From: Phycisphaerae bacterium
GTDB taxonomy: Bacteria; Planctomycetota; Phycisphaerae; Sedimentisphaerales; SG8-4
DNA length: 5,817 bases
Direction: 5' to 3'
NCBI GenBank assembly: GCA_030614945.1
Contig: JAUXAH010000128.1
Span: 1-5,817 of the forward strand
The notes beneath the pieces were generated by a model. The model was given only the letters and a program-made list of their open reading frames with translations, did not search any database and was not told where the DNA came from. Numbering within the stretch: position 1 is the first letter of the stretch; each line of letters starts with the position of its first letter. The position numbers were made by a program, and so were the translations under genes. Positions 1 through 4,918 of the stretch are shown here, piece after piece.

Positions 1-76
1 GCCGACCGCCCTTCCTGGAGCGACCGCCTGGCTGCCACGAGCTTGCCGACCGCCCGCCTTGGAGCGACCGCCTGGC
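1..76. repeat. Two 32-bp direct repeat copies, 44-bp period, at the window edge
   Basis: Positions 1-32 and 45-76 match at 29 of 32 bases; all three differences fall at positions 12, 13 and 15 of the unit. Each copy begins GCCGACCGCC and ends GAGCGACCGCCTGGC. The separating 12 bases (33-44) are unique within the window. The first copy starts at base 1, so the array may continue to the left. The shorter word GACCGCC also recurs inside each copy. Role unknown; it could be a binding-site array, a minisatellite or a degraded coding repeat. Confidence 0.75.
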
Positions 77-151
77 CAGAGATCGCCCGCTGACCTCGAT
101 CGCTGCACCGAGCCTCCGACTGCCTGCGTGCCTGCGCGGGGCACAATCGGC

Positions 152-190
152 GGGCGGGGATCCTCACCCGCCCTCATTCGATCGTTTTTT
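152..190 (+). terminator. Terminator-like hairpin followed by a T6 run (weak)
   Basis: GGGCGGG (152-158) pairs perfectly with CCCGCCC (167-173) across an 8-base loop, and T6 follows at 185-190. The 11 bases between stem and T run are more than a normal intrinsic terminator has, which lowers confidence. An alternative fold uses CGATCG at 179-184 and again at 194-199 with the T run in the loop. If real, it would end transcription entering from the left. Confidence 0.25.
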
Positions 191-271
191 CTCCGATCGC
201 ACTGCGCATGGCGAGCTGAAACAACTGCGGCAAGCCACTCAGCCCAGTCCTCCAAAATTGAGACTCCAGAT

Positions 272-307
272 CCCGCCCCCCCTCCCCCCGCCCCCCCACC
301 CCCACCC
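272..307 (-). other. G-quadruplex / i-motif candidate (six consecutive C runs)
   Basis: Six C runs of 3, 7, 6, 7, 5 and 3 bases follow one another, each separated by a single base (g, t, g, a, a). The minus strand therefore carries six G runs with one-base loops, well beyond the usual four-run G-quadruplex rule; the plus strand could form an i-motif. For rightward transcription the G-rich strand is the template. The surrounding 270-349 is also strongly pyrimidine-biased. Whether it folds in the cell is unknown. Confidence 0.6.
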
Positions 308-381
308 GCTCCCTCCCTCGCTCGCGCTCCCGCCCGCCCCCCCACACACTCGCTCGGTCGGTCGCCCACTCCTCGCTTCGC

Positions 382-403
382 CTTCGCCTCCGCTTCGCCT
401 CCG
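382..403. repeat. 11-bp tandem repeat, two perfect copies
   Basis: CTTCGCCTCCG occurs at 382-392 and again at 393-403, and a partial CTTCG precedes at 376-380. An 11-bp period returns at 462-483, where CGGCTCCG occurs at 462-469 and 473-480. Together they mark 370-490 as low-complexity, slippage-prone DNA and not normal coding sequence. Confidence 0.6.
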
Positions 404-596
404 GCCTGGGCCGCTGGCCCGCTTGAGGCCGGGCACAGCCGCCCATCGCTGCGCTGGCCTCCGGCTCCGCTGCGGCTCCGGCTTCGCTCGACTGCCCCAG
501 AAGGCGCGGGAAGCGCGGCCTGCAAGAAAACCTGTCCGAGCTCACGGCCGGCGAACAAGAAATCCTGCAGAGCCCCTCTCGCACCTGGCCCGGGCC

Positions 597-691
597 CGGG
601 CGGGACGGCCCCCGCAGTCCTCGGATCCGTTCCCTCGAGGGCGCCGCCTCATCCCACCTTGCCCCGGGCGCCAGGTGAGCCGTCCCGCCCG
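597..691. repeat. 13-bp perfect inverted repeat just upstream of the promoter
   Basis: CGGGCGGGACGGC (597-609) is exactly complementary to GCCGTCCCGCCCG (679-691), leaving 69 bases between the arms. The left arm overlaps a 14-bp perfect palindrome, GCCCGGGCCCGGGC (588-601). The right arm ends about 20 bases before the putative -35 element. It could be a cruciform, a binding site for a dimeric regulator or a recombination-type site; nothing in the sequence decides between these. Confidence 0.5.
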
Positions 692-712
692 CGATCTTGA
701 CCCAAAATTCAC

Positions 713-740
713 TTGCCTGTCACAGATTTACCTGTATAAT
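713..740 (+). promoter_or_regulatory. Sigma70-type promoter for the structural operon
   Basis: TATAAT at 735-740 is a perfect -10 box. TTGCCT at 713-718, 16 bases upstream, matches four of six bases of TTGACA as the -35 box. The predicted start is near 747, giving a leader of about 63 nt before the ATG at 811. CCTGT occurs three times around the core (716-720, 731-735, 744-748) and ACTTGCC twice (711-717, 749-755), so the site may carry an operator. The AT-rich patch at 700-740 stands out sharply from the GC-rich DNA upstream. Confidence 0.7.
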
Positions 741-749
741 GACCCTGTA

Positions 750-772
750 CTTGCCCTCGCAGCCAGGGCAAG
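750..772 (+). promoter_or_regulatory. 5' leader hairpin at the predicted transcript start
   Basis: CTTGCCCT (750-757) and AGGGCAAG (765-772) form a perfect 8-bp stem with a 7-base loop (CGCAGCC). The predicted transcription start is at about 747, so the hairpin would sit at or within a few bases of the RNA 5' end. That position suits an mRNA-stabilising 5' stem, or the palindrome could be a DNA operator just downstream of the promoter. No T run follows, so it is not an intrinsic terminator. Confidence 0.55.
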
Positions 773-796
773 CCCGGATCCCTCGACACACACCAA

Positions 797-802
797 AAGG
801 AG
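797..802 (+). promoter_or_regulatory. Strong ribosome binding site fixing the start at 811
   Basis: AAGGAG lies 8 bases before the ATG at 811. The same reading frame stays open upstream to a TTG at 697, but that codon has no ribosome binding site and lies upstream of the predicted transcription start, so 811 is the start to use. Confidence 0.85.
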
Positions 803-810
803 ATCTCCCA

Positions 811-1458
811 ATGGCACGTCTCACAGCCCCCTGCCTCTCGCTCAGAGCGTCAGGCTCCATCGCCAAATCCCTGGTCTTTGCCTCCTGGAAGGGGATCCCC
901 TACGCCAGGGTGCACGTCATCCCAGAGAACCCCAAGAGCGTCGGCCAGCAGGAGGTCCGGGGATGCTTCTCCACTCTCACCGAAATGTACAAGCGCATGC
1001 CTGCCATCGCCCGCGCCCCCTGGATCGCCGCCATTCGAGGACTCGCCCTCACCGCACGAAACCGGCACATCCAGGCGAACGTCGCGGCCCTCAAAGACCA
1101 ATCAGATCTGAACGCCCTGGTGATGTCGGTCGCCAGCGGCCAAGCCCTCCCACCCGAAAACGTCGTCCCTTCCGATGCCACCGGCCAGATCCTGAACATC
1201 ACCGCCGACACACCAACACCCCCGATCGGGTACACTCTCACTGCCATCCAGGGAGCCGCAGTAGAGGACGGAGACCCCAGCCCGGTCCTGACCAAGACCA
1301 CTTTCGTCGGCGAGGATGTGACCACACCCTACACCATCGACATCGACGTCCTCGTGGGCGGCACTTTCCAGTACGCCTGCTGGTGCAAATGGACCCGCGA
1401 CTCTGATTCCCTGATCTTCTACTCCACAGCGGTCCGAGGGACCCAGGTCGTCGCCTAG
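811..1458 (+). CDS. Phage structural protein with N-terminal WKG module (215 aa)
   Basis: Probable virion structural or tail-associated protein; exact role unknown. Residues about 15-90 form a module with F-A-S-W-K-G at 23-28, Y-A-R at 31-33, NPKS at 40-43, then a mostly helical part (QQEVR at 46-50, WIAAIRG at 71-77). Module and protein start (MARL) are shared with the next gene. Residues about 120-215 look beta-rich and Ig- or fibronectin-like: PTPPIGYTLTAIQG at 135-148, then alternating hydrophobic strands with VGGTFQYACWCKW at 182-194. No signal peptide or membrane span is visible. The start at 811 is set by AAGGAG 8 bases upstream and follows the promoter and leader hairpin, so this is the first gene of the operon. 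I have seen similar WKGxPYxR proteins in phage and prophage tail regions but cannot name the family with certainty. Confidence 0.85.
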   Translation: MARLTAPCLSLRASGSIAKSLVFASWKGIPYARVHVIPENPKSVGQQEVRGCFSTLTEMYKRMPAIARAPWIAAIRGLALTARNRHIQANVAALKDQSDLNALVMSVASGQALPPENVVPSDATGQILNITADTPTPPIGYTLTAIQGAAVEDGDPSPVLTKTTFVGEDVTTPYTIDIDVLVGGTFQYACWCKWTRDSDSLIFYSTAVRGTQVVA

Positions 1459-1463
1459 AAAGC

Positions 1464-2462
1464 ATGGCCAGACTCGATGCCCTGCCCTCCATCGACATCA
1501 TACGCGGCTTCAAGGGAACACTCGACTTCTACCTCTGGAAGGGTCTGCCCTGCGTCAGGGCCTGGCCCCGATACCGCCCTGCGTCCCAAACCGAAGCCTC
1601 CAGAGCAGCCGCAGCCACTTTTGGCCTCATCCTCCAATCCTACCGCCTCATCGCCCAAACAGTCTCAGAAGCCTACCAAGAGATGGCCCAGGGGATCCCC
1701 CGCACACCCCGCGACATCTACGTTTCCGGGATCCTCGGCCACCTCCATGAAAGGACGCCACCCGTGCCACCACCCACCACTTTCACCGTCTGGTCGCCCG
1801 ATGCACCCCCCGTGGCCCCCTCCGACCTGGACGACGAGTTTGACGATGCCTCCTTTGACGCCGTTCTCTGGACCGAATTCGACCCTGGAGGCCTCCTAGC
1901 CGTCTCAGAGAACGAGACCGGCCTCATCCTCGATGGCGCCACCCAAGCAGGAGACGACCTTTGCGGCATCTACCAGCCCATCCCAGCCGTCGATTTCTCG
2001 ATCACCGCCAAGCTCGCCCTTGTCGCTCCCGAAGTCAACTTCAGCGCCGTCGCCCTGGCCCTCTGGGACGACGCCACGAACCCCGCCGAGGATCTCTACA
2101 CCTGGCAGCTTACTTACCGCGCCGCTGATCAGGTCCTCGATGTCATACGCTGGACCAACTACACCACCTTCGGCGCTGGCCTCTGGTCCAGACCAGTCGC
2201 CATCCTCGGCACCCATCGCTACCTGCGCATCCGCCGAATCGCAGGCACCTACTACTTCGACTGGTCATCCGACGGCCTCGGCTGGCACCTGGTCTACTCT
2301 GGCGCCCTCGTCTTCGTTCCCAACCACTTTGGCATCATCATCAACAACGTCAACTCAGGCATCACCATACGCGGCATCGCCACCTTCTTTCGCTACACGC
2401 CCTACGGCACCTTCAATCTTCTCCTCCAAGGGGATCGCATCAATGCCGATCGCACGCCCTGA
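1464..2462 (+). CDS. Phage tail/receptor-binding protein: WKG module plus concanavalin-like domain (332 aa)
   Basis: Likely a tail-tip or receptor-binding component. Residues about 10-80 repeat the N-terminal module of the preceding protein (F-Y-L-W-K-G-L-P at 22-29, V-R at 31-32, helical part to about 78). A proline-rich linker (99-120) follows. Residues about 121-312 read like a concanavalin A/laminin-G-like beta-sandwich, similar to DUF1349-type domains: acidic entry DLDDEFDDASFD, later LRIRRIAGTYYFDWSSDG at 254-271 and a closing strand near 286-310. Such domains commonly bind carbohydrate. The start lies 5 bases after the upstream stop and has only a weak AGAAAG site, so translation is probably coupled. 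The end overlaps the next gene by 20 bases. The fold assignment is from sequence pattern only. Confidence 0.85.
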   Translation: MARLDALPSIDIIRGFKGTLDFYLWKGLPCVRAWPRYRPASQTEASRAAAATFGLILQSYRLIAQTVSEAYQEMAQGIPRTPRDIYVSGILGHLHERTPPVPPPTTFTVWSPDAPPVAPSDLDDEFDDASFDAVLWTEFDPGGLLAVSENETGLILDGATQAGDDLCGIYQPIPAVDFSITAKLALVAPEVNFSAVALALWDDATNPAEDLYTWQLTYRAADQVLDVIRWTNYTTFGAGLWSRPVAILGTHRYLRIRRIAGTYYFDWSSDGLGWHLVYSGALVFVPNHFGIIINNVNSGITIRGIATFFRYTPYGTFNLLLQGDRINADRTP

Positions 2463-3960
2463 GCACTGGTGGATCATCGTAGGCCACGGCGAGGAACCAG
2501 GATACACCGACTTGCGCGTCTACGCCTCCACCGACGTCGAGGATCACCTTTTCATGGCCTGGGGCCTCCACAAGCCCACCATGCGCGAGATCTGGCGCAT
2601 CGTCCGAGGCAAACGAATCTTCTGCGGCTTCAACTACATCTGGGACACCCCCTATATCGCCGAGCAGACCGACGAGGGCGACACCCTGGCCCACCGCTTC
2701 TACATCTCAGGCCTACCACCCCAATCCACCATCTGGTACTACCTGAACGCGCCCGGCGGTCCCTACGGCCTGGAGATCCAGGGACCCCTCATGCACGTCG
2801 AGCTACTGCGCCCCGCAGCCTGGGCCATCCGAGCCTATTTCGCCTCTCGAACCAACGGCATGTACAAGACCACCGACTTCTCAGGCCCCGGCGGACCCCA
2901 ACCAAACTGGATCCCAGACAACGACGGCCTCGCCTTCCTGGACATCATCCAGGCTTGCCCCGATCCGTGGGATCCCTACCATCGCCGCTTTGTCGTCTGT
3001 CACGGCGACATCTACCGCATGGACAACATCTTCATCGACGAGCCAGCCACCGCAACCCAGGTGCTTTCCGAGGCCGAGGCCATCTACATGACCGGCGGCA
3101 ACCCAGGCGACATCCACTGGATCGCCGGTGCACCCAACTACGAGGGCCACTTCTACGTCCTCTGGCGCTCGGATCTCAATGGCACCGGCTTCTGGTGCCT
3201 GATCACCGAGGACTATGGCGCCACCTGGACCGCCCACCTCATCGACCCCACCGCCTTCTCCTACAGCGCGGGCAATATCATGCCAGGCACCGACCAGGGA
3301 GAAAGTCCTTACCCGCCAGGAGACGCCATCTACTGCGCCCTCAATCTTGGCGCCGGAGGCCACGTGGCGGTCCGCCGATCCTTCGATCAGGGCAAAACTT
3401 GGGCCAACACACCCGGCCCACTCCCCGGCGTCAGCGTCTGGGGTCCGCGCCTTCACGTCGAACGCGCCGACCAAAGCATCGTCTACGTCGGCGCCCAGAT
3501 GGGCGGCACGGATCTCTGGCGAACCCTGAACCATGGCTTCACCTGGACCCTCTGCGACCAGGCAAACCAACTCGGCATCCTGGTCAGCCCCAGGGCCAAC
3601 TACGACACCATGGACACACGCCAGTCCAACCCGGACGAGATTCGCGTCCTCAATGACCTGCACATCTGGAAATCAAGCGATTTTGGCATCATCTGGCGCG
3701 ACCAGGGGCCGGTCCAGTACTCAACCTTGCACCTGCACTTCAAAGACCACTCGCCCGACTTTCTCTATCTGGCCCGCAACTTTGACGCCCCCGCACCCGA
3801 TGGCCTCTATGCCCAACACGTGCTCTTTGTCAGCACCGATGAAGGCTCCAACATGTTCGGCAAGGCCGGAGATCACGTCGATCAAGCCGACGGCGGGGGG
3901 GACTCTATCCCTTGGAACTGTGGCGGCGTCGCCGATGAAGGCGTCTTGACCCTACCCTGA
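2443..3960 (+). CDS. Asp-box (BNR) beta-propeller tail fibre-like protein (505 aa)
   Basis: Probable phage tail fibre or host-recognition protein. Residues about 8-105 resemble a fibronectin-III-like or baseplate-type N-domain (LFMAWG at 36-41, HRFYISGLPP at 84-93, IWYYL at 97-101). The rest carries Asp-box motifs of the S-x-D-x-G-x-T-W type: TEDYGATW 255-262, SFDQGKTW 313-320 (perfect), TLNHGFTW 361-368, SSDFGIIW 411-418, and a degenerate STDEGS at 464-469. A further weak one is near 143. The roughly 50-residue spacing is that of propeller blades. Sialidases and sortilin-type propellers share these motifs, but I see no clear sialidase catalytic set (such as an N-terminal arginine triad), so binding is more likely than cleavage. 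The start at 2443 follows AAGGGG (2428-2433) by 9 bases; the open frame runs further upstream but there overlaps the previous gene. A G7 run lies at 3895-3901. Confidence 0.85.
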   Translation: MPIARPEHWWIIVGHGEEPGYTDLRVYASTDVEDHLFMAWGLHKPTMREIWRIVRGKRIFCGFNYIWDTPYIAEQTDEGDTLAHRFYISGLPPQSTIWYYLNAPGGPYGLEIQGPLMHVELLRPAAWAIRAYFASRTNGMYKTTDFSGPGGPQPNWIPDNDGLAFLDIIQACPDPWDPYHRRFVVCHGDIYRMDNIFIDEPATATQVLSEAEAIYMTGGNPGDIHWIAGAPNYEGHFYVLWRSDLNGTGFWCLITEDYGATWTAHLIDPTAFSYSAGNIMPGTDQGESPYPPGDAIYCALNLGAGGHVAVRRSFDQGKTWANTPGPLPGVSVWGPRLHVERADQSIVYVGAQMGGTDLWRTLNHGFTWTLCDQANQLGILVSPRANYDTMDTRQSNPDEIRVLNDLHIWKSSDFGIIWRDQGPVQYSTLHLHFKDHSPDFLYLARNFDAPAPDGLYAQHVLFVSTDEGSNMFGKAGDHVDQADGGGDSIPWNCGGVADEGVLTLP

Positions 3961-3979
3961 CCCAGAAAGGATCCCTGCC

Positions 3980-4126
3980 ATGATCCCTGAACAATTCCAC
4001 CACCCCGTCTGGCTCTGGTGGCGCAAAAACTGGCCGTTCCTGGCCGTCACGGTGGCCGTCTACGCTCTCCTCTCCTTGCTCACTCGCCCGAACGCACCTC
4101 CACCCACGAAAGGACCCCTGCCATGA
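3980..4126 (+). CDS. Small Trp-rich single-span membrane protein (48 aa)
   Basis: Unknown function; holin-like or accessory membrane protein is possible. An aromatic, basic N-terminus (V-W-L-W-W-R-K-N-W at 10-18) runs into one hydrophobic span at about 18-34, then a short Pro-rich tail (NAPPPTKGPLP). The basic residues just before the span favour an N-inside orientation. AAAGG at 3966-3970 lies 9 bases before the ATG, and the stop overlaps the next start in an ATGA, so the two are probably translationally coupled. Another small Trp-rich span protein is encoded at 4784-4918. A position after the tail fibre gene is a common site for lysis genes, but one span and no lysin neighbour here leave that unproven. 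Confidence 0.75.
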   Translation: MIPEQFHHPVWLWWRKNWPFLAVTVAVYALLSLLTRPNAPPPTKGPLP

Positions 4127-4314
4127 AACAACTGCCACTCGAACCGAAAAAACCGAGGCCACCGCCGAAGCCAATCACCACACTCATGCTCCAGGCACCC
4201 TTGCCTGACTTTCTCGACACCCTGCCCATACTAATCAGCATAACGGGCGGTGGGAGCGGCCGGCAGGGACCGCCTCCCGCCGCCCCCCTGGGGAGACCTG
4301 CCAATGACAACTAA
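4123..4314 (+). CDS. Small Pro/Gly-rich hypothetical protein (63 aa)
   Basis: Not recognised. The N-terminus is Lys/Pro-rich (EPKKPRPPPKP at 7-17), followed by a short hydrophobic patch (LDTLPILISI at 31-40) and a GGGSG turn leading to PPPAAPLG. The patch is too short for a confident membrane span. The start at 4123 overlaps the upstream stop (ATGA) and has AAAGGA at 4109-4114, 8 bases upstream. The GGGSG...PPPAAP part is encoded by the two arms of a strong hairpin (4245-4285), so RNA structure may constrain this end as much as the protein does. The stop lies 11 bases inside the next gene. It is supported mainly by start context and operon position. Confidence 0.6.
   Translation: MKQLPLEPKKPRPPPKPITTLMLQAPLPDFLDTLPILISITGGGSGRQGPPPAAPLGRPANDN
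4245..4285 (+). promoter_or_regulatory. Strong hairpin inside a coding region, next to a ribosome binding site
   Basis: GGGCGGTGGGAGCGG (4245-4259) pairs with 4270-4285 to give 15 base pairs, with one G-U wobble (4251/4279), one bulged C (4273) and a 10-base loop. It ends 4 bases before the GGGGAGA site (4290-4296) of the next gene. No T run follows, so it is not a standard terminator. It could block or pace ribosomes, couple translation of the two genes, or act as a processing or stability element. Confidence 0.6.
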
Positions 4315-4528
4315 TGACGTACCTGCCATCCTGGACCAGATCCTGGATCCCTTGAACAACATCCAGGAGCAGGTCCAGGCTGCCCTTCTCCTGGCCCAGC
4401 GCAACCACCTCCCGCGCCCGTTCCTGCATACCATCCAGGCCGCCATCCATGACCTCGAACACACCTGGGAGACCCTGAACGAGATCTGCACCACCCTTGA
4501 CCCCAATCGGGGCAAATCACAACTCTAG
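4304..4528 (+). CDS. Small helical protein, first of a related pair (74 aa)
   Basis: Not recognised. The protein is soluble-looking and almost wholly helical: a first amphipathic helix at about 7-32 (PAILDQILDPLNNIQEQVQAALLLAQ), a PRP turn at 37-39, and a second at about 40-66. Residues 27-66 align without gaps to residues 25-64 of the next protein (11 of 40 identical, with matching aromatics and acids), so the two are probably tandem duplicates. GGGGAGA at 4290-4296 lies 7 bases before the ATG, and the start context (CCTGCCA-ATGACA) resembles its neighbours. An ATG at 4314 is out of frame. Two-helix proteins like this often act as small adaptors or chaperones, which is speculation here. Confidence 0.75.
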   Translation: MTTNDVPAILDQILDPLNNIQEQVQAALLLAQRNHLPRPFLHTIQAAIHDLEHTWETLNEICTTLDPNRGKSQL

Positions 4529-4540
4529 GAGGTCCCTGCC

Positions 4541-4768
4541 ATGACCACAGTACAAAGCAAGCTCCACACTTGCCACCGCCTGGCCACACCTATCCGAGAT
4601 CTCATGCAAGAAGCCCTGGATCAGGCCAAAGACCAGGGCTACGACCCCCACTGGATCAACGCCATCCTCAAGGCCATCAACGACTACGACGACGCCTACG
4701 CTCGCCTCTACAACATCGCACTCTGCCTTGACCGCCGACCCGTGCCCGCTCGATCCCACCGCCACTGA
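4541..4768 (+). CDS. Small helical protein, second of a related pair (75 aa)
   Basis: Not recognised by name. It starts MTT like its upstream neighbour and shares its length and predicted two-helix layout: helix at about 16-32, loop GYDPHW at 33-38, and helix at about 39-64 (INAILKAINDYDDAYARLYNIALCLD). It then ends in a short basic tail (RRPVPARSHRH). The second helix is notably acidic and tyrosine-rich. AGGAGG at 4528-4533 lies 7 bases before the ATG, in the recurring context TCCCTGCC-ATGACC. The gap to the upstream stop is 12 bases and to the next start 15 bases, consistent with one transcript. Divergence from its sister suggests an old duplication with separate roles. Confidence 0.75.
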   Translation: MTTVQSKLHTCHRLATPIRDLMQEALDQAKDQGYDPHWINAILKAINDYDDAYARLYNIALCLDRRPVPARSHRH

Positions 4769-4783
4769 TCAGGAGGCCAGGCA

Positions 4784-4918
4784 ATGACGCCACCTCCACC
4801 CTGGCAGTGGCCACATCCTCGATCCTGGCGGGAGGTCTATGCGAAAATCATGGGCCTCCTGCTAGGCTTCCTTGCCGTCGCCTACCTCCTCGACTGGCTG
4901 AAAGGGGTCATCCCGTGA
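4784..4918 (+). CDS. Second small Trp-rich single-span membrane protein (44 aa)
   Basis: Unknown function. The N-terminus is Pro/Trp-rich and basic (PPPPWQWPHPRSWR at 3-16), followed by one hydrophobic span at about 22-36 (IMGLLLGFLAVAYLL) and a short DWLKGVIP end. This is the same architecture as the 48-aa protein at 3980: aromatic belt, basic residues, single span, very short length. Direct residue identity is low, so common descent is unproven. A consensus AGGAGG (4771-4776) lies 7 bases before the ATG. The stop overlaps the next start in a GTGA, implying coupled translation. Holin, anti-holin, superinfection or phage-membrane anchor roles are all possible, and none is shown by the sequence. 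Confidence 0.75.
   Translation: MTPPPPWQWPHPRSWREVYAKIMGLLLGFLAVAYLLDWLKGVIP

Larger units (their letters stand above)
1..696. other. Gene-free, C-rich region upstream of the structural operon
   Basis: I see no convincing gene here. Long open frames exist (for example 59-700 on + and 174-584 on -), but their translations are runs of Pro, Ala, Arg and Ser, or of Gly and Arg. They have no recognisable domain and no good ribosome binding site, which is what stop-poor, GC-rich noncoding DNA gives. The stretch instead holds local repeats, a poly-C tract, hairpins and a 13-bp inverted repeat, listed separately. A segment at 520-572 is less C-biased and could be a decayed coding remnant. The region ends at the promoter of the downstream operon, so it is best read as a large intergenic or control region, or possibly the edge of a mobile element. 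Confidence 0.6.

Noticed and set aside
59..700. 213-aa open frame on + and a 136-aa frame on - over the same DNA
   Set aside because: Translations are Pro/Ala/Arg/Ser- or Gly/Arg-rich low complexity, cross the poly-C tract, have no supported start, and match no domain pattern I know.
697..702. TTGACC as the -35 element
   Set aside because: It is 32 bases from TATAAT, far beyond the usual 16-18, and has no -10 box at the right distance.
258..1406. 382-aa open frame on +
   Set aside because: It is out of frame with the real gene at 811-1458, which has a promoter, an AAGGAG site and a paralogue next door. The long frame is Pro/Arg/His-rich shadow sequence.
1933..2442. Upstream extension of the beta-propeller gene
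   Set aside because: It lies entirely within the 332-aa gene, translates to Ser/Pro/Thr-rich sequence, and AAGGGG at 2428-2433 supports the start at 2443.
2469..3656. 395-aa + frame and 260-aa - frame inside the propeller gene
   Set aside because: Arg/His/Leu- and Gly/Val/Asp-rich shadows produced by C-ending codons; the Asp-box frame is clearly the coding one.
2695..3960. Sialidase enzyme call for the Asp-box protein
   Set aside because: Asp-box motifs are structural and shared by many propellers. I could not see the arginine triad and other catalytic residues needed to call an active sialidase.
776..4350. Frequent GATC and GGATCC sites as a special signal
   Set aside because: They occur across coding and noncoding parts without spacing or orientation pattern; more likely codon and composition habit.
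4807..4914. ATG at 4807 as start of the 96-aa gene
   Set aside because: This would overlap nearly all of the membrane-protein gene and translates to unconvincing sequence. The GTG at 4915 has AAAGGGG at the right distance and a GTGA overlap.
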